Source of the DNA: Streptomyces sp. TS71-3
Lineage (GTDB): Bacteria; Actinomycetota; Actinomycetes; Streptomycetales; Streptomycetaceae
Length of the DNA: 64,000 nucleotides
Assembly (NCBI RefSeq): GCF_018327685.1
Contig: NZ_BNEL01000003.1
Location: 1,860,001-1,924,000 of the forward strand
Direction: 5' to 3'
The notes under the pieces were generated by a model that was not told the DNA's origin, made no database searches, and worked only from the letters and a program-made list of their open reading frames with translations. Below, in pieces: positions 60,999 through 64,000 of the stretch (its first letter is position 1; every line of letters starts with the position of its first letter). The position numbers and the translations under genes are program-made.

Positions 60999-63299
60999 AT
61001 GAGCCCCGCACCCCGCCCGTCCGGCACCTCCCCCGACCCCGCCGAAGCCCCCGGATCCCCCGGCCCCGCCCGAGCCTCCGCCCCCACCGGCGAACCCGCG
61101 CGCCCCGCATCCCCCGAACCCGCCGCCGCATCCGCGGCCTCCGCCGGACGGCCCCTGGCGGCGCACCCCGCGTCCGGCTGGGACCGCGCCCGCTTCGAGC
61201 GCACCGCCGACGAACTCCTCCTCGCCGTGCGGCCGTACGCCAGCGAGGGCCGGGCCCAGATCCGGCTGCCCGGCGTGCCCAGCCACAACGGCACCTGGAG
61301 CGACGGGCTCGAAGGGTTCGCCCGCACCTTCCTGCTCGCCGCCTTCCGGCTTGCCGGAGCGGGCGGCGCCGACCCCCACCACCTCGCCGAGTGGTACGCG
61401 GACGGCATCCGGGCGGGCGCGGACCCCAGCAGCCCCGAGCGCTGGCCCACCTTCGCCGAGTCCAACCAGGCCAAGGTGGAGGCCGCCTCCCTCGCCCTGG
61501 CCCTGCACGAGACCCGCCCCTGGATCTGGGACCGGCTGCCCGAGCGCACCCGCGAACAGGTGCTGGCCTGGCTCGGCGCCATGGTCGGCGACGCGATGCC
61601 CGGCAACAACTGGATCTGGTTCCAGGCCGTCACCGAGGCGTTCGCGCGCACCGCGGGCGGCGCGTGGAGCGAGGCCGACCTGACCCGCACCGTCGAGCTC
61701 ACCGACACCTGGTACACCGGCGACGGCTGGTACTCCGACGGGCTCACCGGCGGGGCGCACCGCAACCACGACCACTACAACGGCTGGGCCATGCACTTCT
61801 ACCCGCTGTGGTTCTGCCGGATCCTCGGCGACGCCGCACCGGACGGCCTGCTGGACCGCTACCGCGCCCGGCTGCGCCGCTTCCTCGACGACGCGCGCCA
61901 CCTCGTCGGCGGCAACGGCTCCCCGCTGCTCCAGGGCCGCTCTCTGACGTACCGGTTCGCGGCGCTGGCGCCCGTGTGGACGGGCGCGCTCTTCGACGCG
62001 ACCCCGCTGCCGCCCGGCCAGACACGGCGCCTCGCGGGCCTGATGCTCGGCCACTTCACGGGGCACGGCGCCACCGACGAGAACGGGTTGCTGACGCTCG
62101 GCTGGCACCGGCCCTTCCGGCCGATCCTCCAGGTGTACTCGGGGCCCGCCTCGCCCTACTGGGCCAGCAAGGGCTTCGCGGGACTGCTGCTTCCGCCCGG
62201 CCACCCGGTGTGGACCGCCACCGAGGAGCCGCTGCCCGTCGAGCGCGCCGACTTCGACCGGACCCTGACCGCCCCGGGCTGGCTGGTCTCCGGCACCCGC
62301 GCGGACGGCGTGGTGCGCGTCGCCAACCACGGCGGCGACCACGCGGATCCGGCCCGCCCGCACTCCGACGACCCGCTGTACGGGCGCCTGGGCTACGGCA
62401 CCCACACGGCGCCCGAGACGCCCGGCGACCCGCGCGGCGGACCCGTCGACTCCTCCGCCGTCCTCGTCGACGACGCCGGAGGCGCCTCGCACCGCCGCCC
62501 CCTCGAACGGCTCTCGGTGGCAGGACGCACCGCGGTCTCCCGCAGCCGCGCCCACTGGCCCGACGACGAGCGGTGGGACTGCTTCGGAGGCCCCGACACC
62601 ACCTACCGGCTCGGCCCCTGGATCACCGTGGCGTCCGTGCTCCGCGGACCCCTGGAGGTGCGCATCGCCCGCGTCGACCCGGCGCCCGAGACCCCGGAAC
62701 ACCCCGCCCACCCCGGCCCCTTCCGCCTCCGTCTCGGCGGCTGGGCGCTGCCCCGCACCCCGCAGGACCCCGCCGCCACCACCCACCAGGCACCGCCCAC
62801 GGCCACGGTCGCCGGCAGCGGCCTGCACAGCACCGTCGTCTCCCTGAACGGCTTCGACCACGCCGAGGTGCACGAGGGCACCGGCTCCAACGCCCTCGGC
62901 CCCGCCTCCGCCACCCCGGCCCTCCGCACCGGGGGCCCGCCCCGCTGGGCGCACCCCTACGCGGCCGCCGTCCACCTCTCCGGCCGGCCGCTCACCCAGG
63001 CCGAGCTGCCCCGGCTGCACCTGTGCGCCAACCCGGCGACCGGGGCCGTCGAAGCCCTGGTCAGCTGGCCGGACGGGGTGGAGGACACGGTGCTCCTTCC
63101 GGCGCCCGCCGCGCCGGGGTGCGCGCCCGCCGCGCCGTGCTCCGCCCCCGCCGGAGCACGGCCCGCTCCCCTCACGCCGGAGTCCACTCCCGCCACGTCG
63201 GAGTCCGCTCCCACCGCCGGTGCCACCACCCCCACATCAGACGCAGCAGACGCCCCCGCAGCCGCCCCCACCGCAAAGGAATCCGCGCACGATGCATGA
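60999..63299 (+). CDS. DUF2264 family protein (putative glycoside hydrolase)
   Basis: 766 aa. The first ~55 residues are a Pro/Ala-rich tail without a signal peptide. The DUF2264 (alpha/alpha-toroid) region runs from about 60 to 430, with SHNGTWSDGLEGFARTFLLAAFRLAGAG, FAESNQAKVEAASLALALHETRPWIWDRL, PGNNWIWFQAVTEAFARTAGG, DGWYSDGLTGGAHRNHDHYNGWAMHFYPLW and GRSLTYRFAALAP. The C-terminal part is beta-rich. The family has been linked to glycoside hydrolases acting on uronic acids, but I cannot assign a substrate. ATG 60999 has GAAAGAG upstream. It overlaps the alpha-mannosidase gene by 8 bp, so both act in one glycan pathway. Confidence 0.85.
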   Translation: MSPAPRPSGTSPDPAEAPGSPGPARASAPTGEPARPASPEPAAASAASAGRPLAAHPASGWDRARFERTADELLLAVRPYASEGRAQIRLPGVPSHNGTWSDGLEGFARTFLLAAFRLAGAGGADPHHLAEWYADGIRAGADPSSPERWPTFAESNQAKVEAASLALALHETRPWIWDRLPERTREQVLAWLGAMVGDAMPGNNWIWFQAVTEAFARTAGGAWSEADLTRTVELTDTWYTGDGWYSDGLTGGAHRNHDHYNGWAMHFYPLWFCRILGDAAPDGLLDRYRARLRRFLDDARHLVGGNGSPLLQGRSLTYRFAALAPVWTGALFDATPLPPGQTRRLAGLMLGHFTGHGATDENGLLTLGWHRPFRPILQVYSGPASPYWASKGFAGLLLPPGHPVWTATEEPLPVERADFDRTLTAPGWLVSGTRADGVVRVANHGGDHADPARPHSDDPLYGRLGYGTHTAPETPGDPRGGPVDSSAVLVDDAGGASHRRPLERLSVAGRTAVSRSRAHWPDDERWDCFGGPDTTYRLGPWITVASVLRGPLEVRIARVDPAPETPEHPAHPGPFRLRLGGWALPRTPQDPAATTHQAPPTATVAGSGLHSTVVSLNGFDHAEVHEGTGSNALGPASATPALRTGGPPRWAHPYAAAVHLSGRPLTQAELPRLHLCANPATGAVEALVSWPDGVEDTVLLPAPAAPGCAPAAPCSAPAGARPAPLTPESTPATSESAPTAGATTPTSDAADAPAAAPTAKESAHDA

Positions 63300-64000
63300 C
63301 GACCGCAGGTCCACCGAGGACCGCATCGCCAAGTTCACGGCCGAGCGGCTGCGCCCCGCGCTGTACGGGCCGCCGGTGCCGCTGGAGCTCTCCGCCTGGC
63401 GCGTACCGGACGAGCCCGTCCCGGTCGCCGAGGCCCTGACCGCCGCCTACGAGCCGTTCGCCGTCGGCGACGGCTGGGGCAGGCCCTGGGCGACGACCTG
63501 GCTGCGTGCCCGCGCGGAGATCCCCGCCGGCTGGGCGGGCCGCCGCGTCGAGGCCGTCTTCGACCTGGACTTCGACCTCACCCGGGGCCCCGGAGGACAG
63601 GCCGAGGGCTTCGTGCACGACGCCCAGGGCGCCCCCCTCCAGGGCCTGCACCCGTACAACCGCTCCGTCCTGCTCACCCGCGCCGCCGCCGGCGGCGAGC
63701 CGGTCGACCTGCTGGTCGAGCTGGCCGCCAACCCCCCGATCAGCGGCAGCCGCGGCATCGGGACCCACTACGGCGCCAAGGACACCGCGGGCGACGACGA
63801 CCTCTACCGGCTGCGGGCCGCGGAGATCGCCGTACGCGAGGAGGACGTCTGGCACCTGCTGCACGACATCGAGGTGCTGGACGAGCTGATGCGCGAGCTG
63901 CCCACGGGCTCCTCGCGCCGCCACGAGATCCTGCGCGCCCTGGAACGCGCCGTGGACGCCGTCGACCCCTGGCGGCCGGCCGCCACCGCCGCCGCGGGCC
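63292..64000 (+). CDS. Alpha-mannosidase, GH38 (3' end outside window)
   Basis: First 236 residues of a large cytosolic GH38 enzyme. The N-terminal lectin-like part typical of Ams1-type alpha-mannosidases is visible: FTAERLRPALYGPPVPLELSAWRVPDE, YEPFAVGDGWGRPWATTWLRARAEIPAGWAGRRVEAVFDLDFDLTRGPGGQAEGFVHD, GLHPYNRSVLLTRAAAGGEPVDLLVELAANP. The catalytic HxHxD region lies beyond the window end. ATG 63292 overlaps the DUF2264 stop by 8 bp, with AAAGGA upstream. Confidence 0.88.
   Translation, partial: MHDDRRSTEDRIAKFTAERLRPALYGPPVPLELSAWRVPDEPVPVAEALTAAYEPFAVGDGWGRPWATTWLRARAEIPAGWAGRRVEAVFDLDFDLTRGPGGQAEGFVHDAQGAPLQGLHPYNRSVLLTRAAAGGEPVDLLVELAANPPISGSRGIGTHYGAKDTAGDDDLYRLRAAEIAVREEDVWHLLHDIEVLDELMRELPTGSSRRHEILRALERAVDAVDPWRPAATAAAG

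Overview
The window is about 72-73% G+C, with almost every coding frame strongly G/C-biased at third codon positions. It has many GTG starts, dense short gene overlaps (ATGA, GTGA, TGATG) and several apparently leaderless genes. Together with the gene families (alditol oxidase AldO, DUF2637, a GAF/winged-helix regulator, XdhC/PucR purine genes, a cys cluster with the actinobacterial sulfur leader peptide), this points to a Streptomyces chromosome. No rRNA, tRNA, CRISPR array, prophage or complete insertion sequence was seen.

Layout. 0-3 kb: end of a carbohydrate ABC operon (two permeases and a lipoprotein) with a 75-bp tandem repeat inside the operon. 3-5 kb: a macrolide-type glycosyltransferase under a promoter with a perfect operator, and a DUF1697 gene. 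5.3-15.1 kb: one long minus-strand sulfur-assimilation operon, in transcription order leader peptide, sulfite reductase, zinc-ribbon protein, cysH, cysC, cysD, cysN, a tiny ORF, sulfonate/sulfate-ester ABC transporter (binding protein, ATPase, permease) and sirohydrochlorin chelatase. 15.2-19.8 kb: GAF regulator, AidB-like acyl-CoA dehydrogenase and a divergent YihY/BrkB membrane protein. 19.8-25.9 kb: GH2 beta-galactosidase, alditol oxidase and an unusual radical-SAM protein. 26-30.4 kb: rsgA with a possible upstream peptide, an Ada-type alkylation-repair pair, and DUF456. 30.5-39.6 kb: an unexplained structured stretch, a proline-rich PP2C-like protein, pyruvate oxidase-type PoxB, a HATPase_c protein, DUF2637, an iron-box-controlled FhuF-like protein and a GntR regulator. 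40-50.2 kb: a helical protein, then the purine block: pucR divergent from xanthine dehydrogenase (three subunits), an NCS2 purine permease and xdhC. 50.4-54 kb: GH6 glycosidase, SRPBCC protein and a polysaccharide deacetylase. 54.2-64 kb: a sugar/glycerophosphodiester ABC operon with GDPD, a giant ROK regulator, DUF2264 and the start of a GH38 alpha-mannosidase.

How genes work together. The sulfur operon holds sulfate activation (CysDN), APS reduction (CysH), sulfite reduction and siroheme metallation, plus uptake of organosulfur. The purine block couples hypoxanthine/xanthine uptake, oxidation and cofactor maturation under PucR. Both sugar ABC operons lack an ATPase gene, as is usual for Streptomyces systems that share MsiK.

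Most notable structures. (1) At least 22 copies of a core element, GGGGCGCGGGGAACTGCGC, in six clusters with periods of 75, 82 or 92 bp, mostly at 3' ends and convergent junctions. (2) A 789-aa ROK regulator whose first ~370 residues look like a decayed IS630-family transposase. (3) A 169-bp foldback element with 28-bp perfect inverted ends in front of the xanthine dehydrogenase genes. (4) Several operators placed inside promoters, and a recurring leaderless layout (-10 hexamer, 6 nt, start codon).
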